DNA of 64,000 bases from a bacterium (lineage in GTDB: Bacteria; Desulfobacterota; Deferrisomatia; Deferrisomatales; Deferrisomataceae). Below, piece after piece: positions 16,001 through 25,093 of this stretch (position 1 is the first letter of the stretch; each line of letters starts with the position of its first letter). Position numbers and translations under genes: made by a program. The stretch covers positions 37,142-101,141 of the forward strand of contig JALUTY010000087.1 in assembly GCA_027021615.1 (NCBI GenBank). Reading direction: 5' to 3'. The notes under the pieces are model-generated. The model did no database searches, was not told the DNA's origin, and was given only the letters and a program-made list of their open reading frames with translations.

Positions 16001-16245
16001 CCCGCATCTCCTCCGCCCAGGGTGGTAACGTTCCCCTTCTTATGCCACCGCCAGCGGGGAAGTCCAGTGCCCGGCCGGTCGAAGGCCGATCCCGCCCGGG
16101 ATCTCGGCCCCGGAAGAGCCGCCGGGACGCCGCCGCGGCCAGGGATAACCGCCCGGGGCTTCTTGATTTTCCACGGGTCCGTGCGGTAGCGTTACCGGCT
16201 TCGTGCGTGGCATCGCTTTTCGAGCCGAACCGGGAGATCTCACCG

Positions 16246-18141
16246 ATGCTCAACCAGATCCGGAAAAACGTTCGGAACCCCTACGTACAGGCGGTTCTCG
16301 GCCTCATCATCCTGGTGTTCATCTTCTTTTTCGGGTGGGGGGTGCGGTCCAAAAAGGCCACATACGTAGCCAAGGTGAACGACACCGAGATCGACCTGGC
16401 CACCTACCAGAGGGCCTACGGCAACCTGACCGACCTGTACCGAAAGGCCTACGGCGACCGGTGGAACCCCCGGATGTCCAAGGAGCTGGGGCTGGCCCGG
16501 CGGGCCTTGGACCAGCTGATCGACCAGACCCTGCTGCTGCAGGAGGCCGACCGACGCGGCATCGAGGTCACGGACGAGGAGCTGGCGGCCGCCATTCAGG
16601 CGGTGGACGCGTTCCAGGAGGGGGGCCGGTTCAGCAAGCAGAGGTACCTCCAGATCCTCGACGCGAACCGGATCACTCCGCTGGAGTACGAGGAGTCCAC
16701 CCGGCGCGAGCTGCTGCTGCGCAAGGTGGAGCAGGCGATCCGCTCCCAGGCCCAGGTCTCGGACGCCGAGGTGGAGACCGAGTACCGGGACCGCAACACC
16801 AAGGCCCGGATCGCGCTCGTGGCGTTCCGGCCCGAGGCGTTCGAGGCTGACGTGAAGGTGACCGACGCGGTCTTAGCCGATTTCTATGAGGCCCAGAAGG
16901 AGCAGTACCGCACCCCGGAGCGGCGGTCGGCCCGGTACATCCTGTTCGGCCCCGAGGCGTTCGAGAAGGACGTGGAGGTGACCGATGCAGAGGTCGAGCA
17001 GGAGTACAACTGGCGGGCCGGGGAGTTCACCGTGGCCGAGGCGGTGCGGGCCCGGCACATCTTGCTGAAGGTGCCGCCCAACGCGGACGAGGCCAAGGAG
17101 AAGCAGGTCCGCGAGCGGATCGAGAAGCTGCGCAAGCAGGTTCTGGACGGTGCGGACTTCGCGGAGCTGGCCAAGAAGTACTCGGAGGATCCGGGATCCA
17201 AGGACCGGGGTGGGGACCTGGGCTACTTCGAGCGGGGGAAGATGGTGCCCGAGTTCGAGAGGGCGGCGTTCGCGCTCCAGCCCGGGCAGGTGAGCGAGCC
17301 GGTGAAAACCGCCTTCGGGTACCATCTGATCCTGGTGGAGGACCATCGCCAGGCCCGGCAGCAGCCCCTGGAGGAGGTCCGCGACCGGATCGAACGGGAC
17401 ATTCGCCGGCGAAAGGCCCTGGAGCTGGCGTTCACGGCCGCGGACAACACCCTGATGGACCTGGAGGACGGGAAGGTCACCTGGGACGACCTGGCCAAGG
17501 ACCACGAGGTCAAGACCACCGGCCTCGTGGCCAAGACCGACCGGATCCCGGGGGTGGCCAAGCCCGACGAGTTCCGGGACCTGCTGTTCTCCACCGACCC
17601 CGACGGGCCGGGGGAGATCCTGGAGACCCCCCAGGGTACCTACCTGATCGCCGTGGCCGAGGCCAAGCCGGCCGAGATCCCCCCGCTGGAGGCGGTTCGG
17701 GACCGGGTGGAGGCCGCATACCGCAAGGCCCAGGCGGCCCGGCTGGCCCGGGAGAAGGCCGGGCAGTTCCTGTCCGAGGCCCGGGCAAAGGGCTGGGACG
17801 AGACCCTCAAGGCCTGGAGCCTCGACGCCGAGACCACCCAGCCCTTCGCCAAGAAGGGCGGTGCGGTGCCCAAGATCGGGTGGTCTCCGGAGCTCAAGGA
17901 GGCGGTGTTCGGCCTGGAGCCCGGCCAGGTGGCCGATGCTCCGTTCGAGGTGAACGGCGTGGTGTACGCCGTGCGGCTCGTGGAGCGAATCGAGCCCGAC
18001 ATGTCGGGGCTGGAGGAGGCCCGGGAGCGGATCCGCAAGGAGCTGCTGTCCAAAAAGCAGGATGAGTACTTCGAGGAGTACCTCAAGAGGCTCCGGGCCG
18101 AGGCGGAGATCGAGATCAACGAGGACCTGCTGAGGCTGTGA
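16246..18141 (+). CDS. PpiD-type membrane-anchored periplasmic peptidyl-prolyl isomerase/foldase
   Basis: 631 residues. A short basic N terminus ([12 protein letters not shown]) and one transmembrane helix (about residues 14-32, [18 protein letters not shown]) anchor a large periplasmic part. A SurA-N-like chaperone domain follows (about 40-200). A parvulin PPIase domain lies at about 260-370 with [26 protein letters not shown] and the closing [10 protein letters not shown]; a second, less typical rotamase-like region lies near the C terminus. Length and order fit PpiD/SurA-type chaperones that fold secreted and outer-membrane proteins. ATG 16246 is preceded by GGGAG; the frame remains open upstream but lacks such features. 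It appears to be transcribed alone. Confidence 0.88.
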   Translation: MLNQIRKNVRNPYVQAVLGLIILVFIFFFGWGVRSKKATYVAKVNDTEIDLATYQRAYGNLTDLYRKAYGDRWNPRMSKELGLARRALDQLIDQTLLLQEADRRGIEVTDEELAAAIQAVDAFQEGGRFSKQRYLQILDANRITPLEYEESTRRELLLRKVEQAIRSQAQVSDAEVETEYRDRNTKARIALVAFRPEAFEADVKVTDAVLADFYEAQKEQYRTPERRSARYILFGPEAFEKDVEVTDAEVEQEYNWRAGEFTVAEAVRARHILLKVPPNADEAKEKQVRERIEKLRKQVLDGADFAELAKKYSEDPGSKDRGGDLGYFERGKMVPEFERAAFALQPGQVSEPVKTAFGYHLILVEDHRQARQQPLEEVRDRIERDIRRRKALELAFTAADNTLMDLEDGKVTWDDLAKDHEVKTTGLVAKTDRIPGVAKPDEFRDLLFSTDPDGPGEILETPQGTYLIAVAEAKPAEIPPLEAVRDRVEAAYRKAQAARLAREKAGQFLSEARAKGWDETLKAWSLDAETTQPFAKKGGAVPKIGWSPELKEAVFGLEPGQVADAPFEVNGVVYAVRLVERIEPDMSGLEEARERIRKELLSKKQDEYFEEYLKRLRAEAEIEINEDLLRL

Positions 18142-18213
18142 CAGGCTGCAAGGCTAGGACGCAGGGAGGCGGGGAGGCGAGAAAGCTAGAAGGCTGAACG
18201 CGGACACGAATGC

Positions 18214-18242
18214 GACGGCCCGGCGGTCAGCGCCGGGCCGTC
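18214..18242. terminator. Perfect 12-bp hairpin after ppiD and inside the ChaN-like stop
   Basis: GACGGCCCGGCG and CGCCGGGCCGTC flank a 5-base loop. It lies between two convergent genes and includes the last codons of the minus-strand gene. Neither side has a run of T, so it is a plausible but non-canonical bidirectional terminator. The bases just before it (18142-18200) are a degenerate tandem run of the AAGGCTAGGACGC type. Confidence 0.5.
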
Positions 18243-18961
18243 TTGCGTGCCGGCGCCGCCCAGGACACCACGGCATCGAGCTCCCGGCCCGGCGGGAGCC
18301 TCGGCGGCAGGAGCGCCCGGAGCCGTGCCGTGAGGGCCTCGTAGCCCCCGCCTCCGGGGCCACCCCAGCGAGCCGAACCCTCCCCCGGCAACGTTCCCAC
18401 CAGGAAGCACGCCACCCCAGCGGCCCGAAGCCGGCCCCCGAGCCGGTCCGCCGCGGCCAGGGCGTGCAGATTGCCCACCAGCACCACCGCCCGCGGGGCC
18501 CCCTCGGCCAGCACCCGGAGAACCCGCGAGGCCATGAAGGCGTCCCGATCCCCCCGCCGGCCCCAGGGCAGGTCCAGGGCCACCAGCCGAAGCCCGCCGC
18601 CCCGGGCCTGCCGGCCCAGGGCCAGCAGGAGGTCGCGGTACGACGGCGTGCCGATGACCCGGGGCAGGAGCGCCGGAGGGACCGGCCCGGCGCCCAGCCG
18701 GTCGAGGAGCGGCTGGCGGTCGGCCGGGATCTCGAGGCCCACCACCGTGCCAGGAAAGCGGCGACCCGCCTCGGCCGCGATCCGGCCGAACAGGGCTCGG
18801 CCCGGCGCGAACCCGTGGCGCTCGCCCATCACCACCACCCGGTGGGTGACAAGCGCCGCCAGCACCTCGCCCTCGGCCGGAGCGGCCGCGCAGGGCCCGG
18901 CCAGGCCCACCGCGGCCAACAGAGAGGCGGCCCCAGCGGCCGCCCGCATGCCTCCGTGCAA
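18227..18961 (-). CDS. ChaN/Tiki-type secreted protein
   Basis: 244 residues from a TTG start at 18961. That start is chosen because GAGGAGG lies 5 bases upstream; the next in-frame ATG (18949) has its GGAGG too close. A Sec signal peptide covers about residues 1-28 (MRAAAGAASLLAAVGLAGPCAAAP in part), with a Cys near the cleavage region that could be a lipobox. The mature part shows VVVMGERHGFAPG, VVGLEIPADRQP and VVLVGNLHALAAADRL, the pattern of the ChaN/EreA-like superfamily in which paired Glu-His residues bind haem or metal. A haem- or iron-binding periplasmic role is inferred. It is convergent with ppiD. Confidence 0.7.
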   Translation of the reverse strand: MHGGMRAAAGAASLLAAVGLAGPCAAAPAEGEVLAALVTHRVVVMGERHGFAPGRALFGRIAAEAGRRFPGTVVGLEIPADRQPLLDRLGAGPVPPALLPRVIGTPSYRDLLLALGRQARGGGLRLVALDLPWGRRGDRDAFMASRVLRVLAEGAPRAVVLVGNLHALAAADRLGGRLRAAGVACFLVGTLPGEGSARWGGPGGGGYEALTARLRALLPPRLPPGRELDAVVSWAAPARKTARR

Positions 18962-19059
18962 CGAAACCTCCTCGTCCGGCACTCGGGCCCCCCTGTCGGG
19001 GGGCAAGGGCCCTCCGGAGAAACAAGCCTATTCTGTCGCCGGGTTGAACACCGCGTCCT

Positions 19060-19407
19060 TCACCCCTTCCGGTCCAGGAGCGTCCCGAGCATCTCGTCCT
19101 GGCTGCGGAGCACCTGGAGGTTGGCCTCGAACCCCCGCTCCCCCTCGATCCGGCGCGCCGTCTCCTGGACCAGGTCCACGTTGGACCCCTCGGCGGGCTC
19201 GGTCTCCGGCGGAACGGGCGGAACGGGAGCGCCGGGGGCGTCCGAGCGGGTGGCCTCGGCCCGGACCCCGGACGGGGTTTCGGAGAACGTCACCTCCACC
19301 CGCTTGTACCCGCGGGTGGAGACGTTCGCGAGGTTCTTCGAGGCCGCGTTCACCTGTGTCTCACGGGCGAGCGCTCCGGCCAGCGCGGTGTTCAAGGCTC
19401 GAATCAT
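19060..19407 (-). CDS. Lone flagellar basal-body rod-like protein
   Basis: 115 residues. The N terminus (ALNTALAGALARETQVN, then ASKNLANVSTRGYKR) is the flagellar basal-body rod domain. The C terminus (SNVDLVQETARRIEGERGFE followed by ANLQVLRSQDEMLGTLLD) is the Flg_bbr_C domain. The two are joined by a short Pro-rich linker, much shorter than in FlgB, FlgC or FlgG. No other flagellar gene is nearby. Such short stand-alone proteins occur in deltaproteobacteria; whether it is incorporated in the rod or hook or has another role is unknown. ATG 19407 follows GGGAGGTTTCC. Confidence 0.75.
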   Translation of the reverse strand: MIRALNTALAGALARETQVNAASKNLANVSTRGYKRVEVTFSETPSGVRAEATRSDAPGAPVPPVPPETEPAEGSNVDLVQETARRIEGERGFEANLQVLRSQDEMLGTLLDRKG

Positions 19408-19469
19408 GGAAACCTCCCGCCGTCTGGTGTGACGTCCTTCTTCCCTTCTCGGCCTCGCCCTTAACCGGC

Positions 19470-19497
19470 TTGAACCCAGGAGGGAGCGGGCTATGTT
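19470..19497 (+). promoter_or_regulatory. Possible sigma-70-type promoter for the purine genes
   Basis: TTGAAC, a 16-base spacer and TATGTT precede the adenine deaminase gene by about 100 bases. The same TATGTT hexamer appears before argH and xerC in this window. The match is only moderate (4 of 6 in each box). Confidence 0.35.
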
Positions 19498-19599
19498 TTC
19501 TTTGCGTGACGCCGACCCCCGGTCCTCGGTCGTGGGGGCTCCCCGGGAGCCACGGGCGGCCTGTGACCAACGACAAACGGCGCCGGAGGGAGACCAACA

Positions 19600-21300
19600 A
19601 TGGACCGAGGCCGACTCCTGGCCGTGGCCAGGGGCGACGAACCCGCCGACCTCGTGTTCCGGAACGCCCGGGTGCTCGACGTGTTCCTGGGGCGTCTGGA
19701 GGACGCCGATGTGGCCGTGGCCGAGGGCCGGGTGGCAGGGGTCGGTCGCGGGTACCGGGGCCGGGAGGAGGTGGACGTGGGGGGGCGTGTCCTCGGCCCC
19801 GGCCTCATCGACGCCCACGTGCACCTGGAGAGCTCGCTCCTGCATCCGCGGGAGTTCGCTCGGGCCCTCGCCGGCCGGGGGGTCACCACCGCGATCACAA
19901 ACCCCCACGAGATCGCGAACGTCTGCGGGCTCGCGGGCCTGCGGTGGCTCCTGGGGGAGGGCCGCGGGGCCGACTGCGACCTCCTCGTGACCCTTCCCTC
20001 CTGTGTCCCTGCCACGGATCTGGCCACGTCCGGTGCCGAGGTGCTCCCGGCGGACCTGCGAGAACTCCGGGATTGGCCCGGCGTGGTGGGGCTTGGGGAG
20101 ATCATGGACGTGGCCGGCGTCGTGGAGGGGAACCTCCGGATCCTGGAGGAGATGGCGTTGGGGTTCCCCCATGTGGACGGCCACGCCCCAGGCCTCACCG
20201 GCCCGAGCCTCAACGCCTACATCGGTATGGGCCCTTCCACCGACCACGAAGCCGTGGCGCCCGAGGAGGCCCGGGAGAAAGCCGCCCGGGGGATGCGGAT
20301 CCTGATCCGGGAGGGCAGCGCCGCCCGTAACCTGGAGGCGCTCCTCCCCGCTGTGAGCCCTCGCACCGAGCGGCGCTTCTGCCTCTGCACCGACGATCTG
20401 TCTCCGGCCGACCTCCGGGACCGGGGCGGGGTGGACCACGCCCTTGGCCGGGCGATCGATCTCGGGCTCGACCCGTTCATCGCCTGGCGGCTCGCCACCC
20501 TGAACGCAGCCGAGACCTGGGGGCTCACCGACCGTGGGGCCGTGGCCCCGGGCCGTCGGGCAGACCTGGTGATCTGGGAAAGCGTGGAAGAGCCGAGGGC
20601 CGTGGCCGTGTATCGACAGGGTCGAAGGGTGGGGCCGGGAGAGCGGGGCCCCGGCGAGGCCCGGCCGTCGGGGGTGCCGGAGGAGCTGCTCCACACCGTT
20701 CGGATCGACTGGAACCGGGTAAGCCTCGAGGTTTCGGCGAGCGGCGACCGGGCCCGAGTGATCCGGGTGCTCCCCGGCCAGATCGTGACCCCCTGCGAGG
20801 TGGTGGACCTTTCCCCGGCCGAGCCGGATCCGGCCCGGGATCTCGCCAAGCTCGCCGTGATCGAGCGGCATCGGGGGAGCGGCCGGGTCGGGCTCGGGTT
20901 CGTGAGGGGTTTCGGGCTCCGGCGGGGCGCTCTGGCAACCACCGTGGCCCACGACCACCACAACCTGATGGTTCTGGGCATGGACCACGTCTCCATGCTC
21001 ACGGCCGCCCGGGCCGTGGCGGAAGCCGGGGGCGGCATGACCGCCGCCCTGGGCGACCGGGTACTGGCGCAGCTGGAGCTGCCCGTGGCCGGGCTTTTGT
21101 CCCTCGCGTCCCTGGACCGGGTAGCCCGCGCCCAGAAGGCGCTCGACCGGGCGGCTCGGGATCTCGGGGTCTCGATCTCGGAGCCGTTTTGGAGCCTGAG
21201 CTTCCTTGGGCTCGAGGTGGTCCCGGAACTCAAACTCACCGACCGCGGGCTCGTGGACGTGGGGTCGGGTCGGGTCGTGCCGTTGTTTTTGGAGAGGTAA
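19600..21300 (+). CDS. ade: Adenine deaminase
   Basis: 566 residues, full length for bacterial adenine deaminase (amidohydrolase superfamily, hydrolyses adenine to hypoxanthine and ammonia). Visible features: metal-binding GLIDAHVHLESS near residue 70, TTAITNPHEIANVCG, GLGEIMDVAGVV, VDGHAPGLTG, FCLCTDDLSP, and the C-terminal ADE domain with TTVAHDHHNLMVLG. The ATG follows GGAGGGAGACCAACA. It lies 2 bases upstream of the hypoxanthine phosphoribosyltransferase gene, whose substrate is the product of this enzyme, so the pair forms a purine salvage operon. Confidence 0.93.
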   Translation: MDRGRLLAVARGDEPADLVFRNARVLDVFLGRLEDADVAVAEGRVAGVGRGYRGREEVDVGGRVLGPGLIDAHVHLESSLLHPREFARALAGRGVTTAITNPHEIANVCGLAGLRWLLGEGRGADCDLLVTLPSCVPATDLATSGAEVLPADLRELRDWPGVVGLGEIMDVAGVVEGNLRILEEMALGFPHVDGHAPGLTGPSLNAYIGMGPSTDHEAVAPEEAREKAARGMRILIREGSAARNLEALLPAVSPRTERRFCLCTDDLSPADLRDRGGVDHALGRAIDLGLDPFIAWRLATLNAAETWGLTDRGAVAPGRRADLVIWESVEEPRAVAVYRQGRRVGPGERGPGEARPSGVPEELLHTVRIDWNRVSLEVSASGDRARVIRVLPGQIVTPCEVVDLSPAEPDPARDLAKLAVIERHRGSGRVGLGFVRGFGLRRGALATTVAHDHHNLMVLGMDHVSMLTAARAVAEAGGGMTAALGDRVLAQLELPVAGLLSLASLDRVARAQKALDRAARDLGVSISEPFWSLSFLGLEVVPELKLTDRGLVDVGSGRVVPLFLER

Positions 21301-21302
21301 GC

Positions 21303-21851
21303 ATGAGCGGGTCGATCCAGGTCCTTTACGACGAGGCCTCAATCCGGCGTCGGGTGGCGGAGCTGGCCGACGAGGTGGACCGGGACCACCAGGGAGCGGG
21401 TGAGCTCGTTCTCGTGGGAGTGCTCAAGGGGAGCTTCATCTTCCTCGCAGACCTCGCCCGGACCCTCACCGTGCCCCGGAGGGTGGACTTCCTGGCCGTC
21501 TCTACCTATCCGGGGGAGACGCGGGAGCCCGGGGCTGTGCGCCTCCTGATGGATCTCCGCATCGACATCGCCGGCCGCCACGTGCTCCTGGTGGAGGACA
21601 TCGTGGACACCGGGTCTACATTGGCCTACCTCCAGGGCCTGTTGGCCGCGCGCAAGCCGGCCGCGCTGCGCACCTGCGTGCTTCTGCGCAAAGGCGTCCG
21701 GCTCCGGCACGACGTGACGCTCGACTATGTGGGGTTCGACATCCCGGATGTCTGGGTGGTGGGCTACGGGCTCGACATGGCCGAGCGGCTCCGGTGCCTG
21801 CCCTACATCGGTGCTGTGGAGCCCCCGGTGACCAACGCCAACCCAGCCTGA
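21303..21851 (+). CDS. hpt: Hypoxanthine phosphoribosyltransferase
   Basis: 182 residues, the usual length. The PRPP-binding motif VLLVEDIVDTGSTL (about residues 98-111) is intact. ELVLVGVLKGSFIFLADL supplies the conserved KG segment and DYVGFDIPDVWVVGYGLD the substrate-binding C-terminal part. It converts hypoxanthine (and guanine) plus PRPP to the nucleotide in the cytoplasm. Its position directly after adenine deaminase completes the adenine-to-IMP route. The last 49 bases overlap the 3' end of the minus-strand glycosyltransferase gene. Confidence 0.93.
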   Translation: MSGSIQVLYDEASIRRRVAELADEVDRDHQGAGELVLVGVLKGSFIFLADLARTLTVPRRVDFLAVSTYPGETREPGAVRLLMDLRIDIAGRHVLLVEDIVDTGSTLAYLQGLLAARKPAALRTCVLLRKGVRLRHDVTLDYVGFDIPDVWVVGYGLDMAERLRCLPYIGAVEPPVTNANPA

Positions 21852-22741
21852 AACGCCCGTGCAGGGTCCAAGGCCGCGAGGCAAACGGGCTCGGCGCACG
21901 CGATGGCCCCGCCCGTCGCACAGGGAGCGCAGGCTGCGGCCGCGGTCACCACATGCACCCGTCCCCCCAGGGGCCGCCACAGCCGCGGATCGGTGGGGCC
22001 GAAGGCTGCCACCGTGGGCACGCCCAGGGCCCCCGCCAGGTGAGTGGGACCGGCGTCGTTCCCGAGGTAAAGGGCCGCGTCGCCCAGAACCTGGAGGAGG
22101 TCCGGGATCGTCTCGCACACCCGGACCTCCCCGACCGCGCCCCACCCGGCCGCCCCCCTCTCCACCTCGATCGGCCCAAGGATCACGCGGACCGGCAGAC
22201 TGAGGGCCTGGGAGAGCTCCCCGCAGACCTCGGCCCAGAAACCGAGGGGAAAGCTTTTCTTGGGATCGCCGCTGCCCGTGTGGACCACGAGCGACCGGGG
22301 CGCTCGATGGGGCAGCGCCTGCGCCCTCCACCTCCGGAGCAGGGGCACCCGCGGCCGGGGCACCCCGGCCTGATCGAGCTGGAGCGCTTGGAACCGGGGG
22401 ACCCAGGGCCCGGCGGGCGGGGGAAACGATGCCACGCCGAGGCTTCTGGCCCCCGCGTGCCGCAGCCACTCCGGAGGCCTTCGTCCCCCGAACGCCACGA
22501 CCTGGTCGAAGCCGGCCAGGGTGCGGAGCACGGCCTCCGAGGGCGCGTCGCCCCACAGCTCGTGGCCCCGGCGGAGGAGCTCCGCAGGGGCCGGCCCAAA
22601 CCCTGGGAGGAGCTTCAAGCGATCCGAAGGCCCCCAGAAGACCCTTTCGCCCCGAGCCCCCGCCCCAACCCGGAGGACGGCTGGCAGCGACAGAACGAGG
22701 TCCCCCAGACCCCCTCGGTGATAAACCAGCAACTTACCCAA
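21803..22741 (-). CDS. Glycosyltransferase family 9 (heptosyltransferase-like)
   Basis: 312 residues from a TTG start at 22741 with GGGAGG seven bases upstream. N-terminal GKLLVYHRGGLGDLVLSLPA is the GT9 opening. LVVHTGSGDPKKSFPLGFW and LYLGNDAGPTHLAGALGVPT are the two nucleotide-sugar-binding motifs of ADP-heptose:LPS heptosyltransferases. A short Cys-rich stretch (ACAPCATGGAIACAEPVC) follows near the end, as in several members. It probably adds a sugar to lipopolysaccharide or another surface glycan at the inner membrane face. No other LPS gene is adjacent. It is convergent with, and overlaps, hpt. Confidence 0.83.
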   Translation of the reverse strand: MGKLLVYHRGGLGDLVLSLPAVLRVGAGARGERVFWGPSDRLKLLPGFGPAPAELLRRGHELWGDAPSEAVLRTLAGFDQVVAFGGRRPPEWLRHAGARSLGVASFPPPAGPWVPRFQALQLDQAGVPRPRVPLLRRWRAQALPHRAPRSLVVHTGSGDPKKSFPLGFWAEVCGELSQALSLPVRVILGPIEVERGAAGWGAVGEVRVCETIPDLLQVLGDAALYLGNDAGPTHLAGALGVPTVAAFGPTDPRLWRPLGGRVHVVTAAAACAPCATGGAIACAEPVCLAALDPARAFQAGLALVTGGSTAPM

Positions 22742-22840
22742 CGCGACACCTCCCTCGGTTTCGTTCCGATCCGTTGCCAATGCTACCCGGCCGTGGCAAG
22801 CTTCGGCCACCCACACTTCGAGTACCGCAGGAGGACGTCC

Positions 22841-23023
22841 ATGCCCATCGTGAACATCGACTGGCTCGAGGGCCGCACCGTGGAGCAGAAGCGGGAGATC
22901 TCCCGCCGGGTCACCGAGGTCATTGTGGAGGTGAGCGGGTGCCCGCCCGAGGCGGTAACCGTGATCTTCACCGACCACCCCCGCCACGACATCGCCAAGG
23001 CGGGAAAGCTCCTCTCGGACTGA
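22841..23023 (+). CDS. 4-Oxalocrotonate tautomerase-family enzyme
   Basis: 60 residues, the classic size for this family. The catalytic proline is residue 2 (MPIVNIDWLEGR), exposed after Met removal, and the segment KREISRRVTEVIVEVSG is the usual helix. GAVTVIF-type strand sequence (EAVTVIFTDHP) follows. The ATG has AGGAGG seven bases upstream. The following alpha/beta hydrolase GTG begins 2 bases after the stop. The natural substrate is unknown; the pairing with a hydrolase suggests a small catabolic unit, which is inference. Confidence 0.85.
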   Translation: MPIVNIDWLEGRTVEQKREISRRVTEVIVEVSGCPPEAVTVIFTDHPRHDIAKAGKLLSD

Positions 23024-23024
23024 G

Positions 23025-23882
23025 GTGGAGCCCCGGCTCGAGACCGTCCGGTACCTCGCGCCCAGCGGGTTCCGGCGGCTCGCGCTCTGGGACTGGGGAG
23101 ACCCGGTCAACCCGGAGGCGGTGGTCTGCGTCCACGGTCTCACCCGCACCGGGCGGGACTTCGATCCCCTGGCCCGGACCCTATCGAGAAGGTTCCGGGT
23201 GGTCTGCCCCGACATGCCCGGCCGAGGCCAGAGCGACTGGCTCGCCGGACCGGAGGAGTACGCCTACCCCGTGTACCTCCAGGCACTGGCCTGTCTGCTG
23301 GCCCGCCTGGGCGTCCGGGAGGTGAGATGGGTGGGCACTTCCATGGGTGGGCTCCTGGGCATGATGCTGGCGGCCGAGCCCGGTACCCCTTTGTGCCGAC
23401 TCGTCCTGAACGACATCGGCCCGCTCGTGCCGGCGGCCGCCCTTGAGCGAATCGCCGGGTACGCCGGCGCTGACCCCCGGTTTGCCGACCTGGCCGAGGC
23501 CGAGAGCTACCTGCGCCGGGTCCATGCCCCGTTCGGTCTGCTGGCCGACGACGAGTGGGCCGAGCTTGCCCGCCACAGCGTCCGGGTCCTTCCTGAGGGC
23601 GGGTACGCCCTCCACTATGACCCTGCCATCGGGAAAACCCTGGGCACGGGCCCTTGGGAGGACGTGGACCTCTGGGAGGTGTGGGAACGGGTGACATGCC
23701 CCGTGCTCGTGCTCCGCGGCCGGGAGTCGGACGTGCTGCCTCCTCCCGTGGCGGAGCGGATGAGCGGGGGGGCGGGCGTGGACCTCGTGGAGTTCCCAGG
23801 CGTCGGACATGCGCCCGCGCTTCGCGCCGGGGATCAGATCGAGGCCGTGGTCCGGTGGTTGACCCCGGACCCGAATGTTTGA
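23025..23882 (+). CDS. Alpha/beta hydrolase
   Basis: 285 residues from a GTG start directly after the tautomerase stop. The fold features are the oxyanion HG motif (VVCVHGLTRTGRDFDPLA), the nucleophile elbow GTSMGG (Ser near residue 107), the acid LVLRGRESDVL, and the catalytic His in FPGVGHAPAL. It is similar to C-C bond hydrolases and esterases of the meta-cleavage type; substrate not deducible. Cytoplasmic, no signal peptide. It is probably co-transcribed with the tautomerase. Confidence 0.85.
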   Translation: MEPRLETVRYLAPSGFRRLALWDWGDPVNPEAVVCVHGLTRTGRDFDPLARTLSRRFRVVCPDMPGRGQSDWLAGPEEYAYPVYLQALACLLARLGVREVRWVGTSMGGLLGMMLAAEPGTPLCRLVLNDIGPLVPAAALERIAGYAGADPRFADLAEAESYLRRVHAPFGLLADDEWAELARHSVRVLPEGGYALHYDPAIGKTLGTGPWEDVDLWEVWERVTCPVLVLRGRESDVLPPPVAERMSGGAGVDLVEFPGVGHAPALRAGDQIEAVVRWLTPDPNV

Positions 23883-23973
23883 CCCCGCAAAATCGGCTCT
23901 GGAAATCTTCTCCCGGATCCCCTATCCTCCGCGCGGACCTTCCCCGCCCCCCTCTAAACCCGAGGGAGAAGCC

Positions 23974-25089
23974 GTGAGCGAACGCGCCCGAAGAGTGCTC
24001 GGCGTACTGGCCGTCCTCTGCCTCCTGTACCTCTTCCTGGTCAGCATCGGCATGGTGGGGACCGCGTTCAAGCTGGCGGGCAAGGGGCTTGCCAAGGAGA
24101 TCTTCGGGTTCGCCTCGAACCCCCTGACCGGCCTGTTCATCGGGATCTTCGCCACCTCGCTGGTGCAGAGCTCCTCCACCACCACCTCGATCGTGGTGGG
24201 GCTGGTGGCCGGGGGGATGCCGGTGAACACGGCGATCCCGATCATCATGGGAGCCAACATCGGCACCAGCGTCACGAACACCCTGGTGAGCCTGGGCCAC
24301 ATCTCCCGCACCAACGAGTTCGAGCGGGCGTTCGCCGCCTCCACGGTGCACGACTTCTTCAACCTGCTGTCCGTGCTCGTGCTGTTCCCCCTGCAGTACG
24401 TTACCGGGTTCCTGGGCCACCTGGCCCACGGGCTGGCCGGGGCCGTGACCGGCGGCTCCGACCTCCAGTTCCACAGCCCCCTCAAGGCGGTGGTGAAACC
24501 CACGGTCCACCTGCTGGTGAACCTGGTGGGCGGGCTCACGCAGACCAAGATCCTTCACGCGGCCGCGGTGGTGGTGCTGGCCGGGGTGCTCCTGTTCATC
24601 TCCTTGAAGTACATGACCGCCATCCTGCGCGGCCTGGTCATGGAACGGGCGTCCGGGTTCTTCGAGCGCACGATCTTCCGCAACGCCCTCACCGCCTTCG
24701 TGGTGGGCATCCTGCTGACCGTCGGCGTCCAGAGCAGCTCCATCACCACCTCGGTGATCGTGCCCCTGGCCGGGGCCGGGCTCCTGACCCTGGAGCAGAT
24801 CTATCCCTACACCCTGGGCGCCAACGTGGGCACCACGGTGACCGCGATCCTGGCTTCGCTGGCGGTGCCCGAGCACTTCACGGCGGCCGTGACCACCGCG
24901 TTCTCCCACCTGCTGTTCAACGTGTGCGGCATCATCGCGATCAACATCCTCCCGCCCATACGCCGGCTTCCCCTGCGGTTGGCCCGCACGCTGGCCGGCC
25001 AGGCCGCCCGGAGGAAATGGGTGCCTGTTTTGTACATTCTCGTGGTATTCTTTCTTATCCCCCTTTCCCTGATTCTTGCGACCCGGTGA
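23974..25089 (+). CDS. Na+/phosphate cotransporter family protein
   Basis: 371 residues from GTG 23974, preceded by GAGGGAGAA; the frame is open back to 23875 but those residues are Pro-rich and unlike the family. Two inverted half-repeats carry the diagnostic QSSS motifs: SLVQSSSTTTSIVVGLVAGG and VGVQSSSITTSVIVPLAGAG, each followed by GANIGTS or GANVGTT. About eight to nine membrane helices are predicted. This is the NptA/SLC34-like family that imports phosphate with sodium. It lies 4 bases upstream of a PhoU-like gene that is fused to the carrier in many relatives. Confidence 0.88.
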   Translation: MSERARRVLGVLAVLCLLYLFLVSIGMVGTAFKLAGKGLAKEIFGFASNPLTGLFIGIFATSLVQSSSTTTSIVVGLVAGGMPVNTAIPIIMGANIGTSVTNTLVSLGHISRTNEFERAFAASTVHDFFNLLSVLVLFPLQYVTGFLGHLAHGLAGAVTGGSDLQFHSPLKAVVKPTVHLLVNLVGGLTQTKILHAAAVVVLAGVLLFISLKYMTAILRGLVMERASGFFERTIFRNALTAFVVGILLTVGVQSSSITTSVIVPLAGAGLLTLEQIYPYTLGANVGTTVTAILASLAVPEHFTAAVTTAFSHLLFNVCGIIAINILPPIRRLPLRLARTLAGQAARRKWVPVLYILVVFFLIPLSLILATR

Positions 25090-25093
25090 GCCC

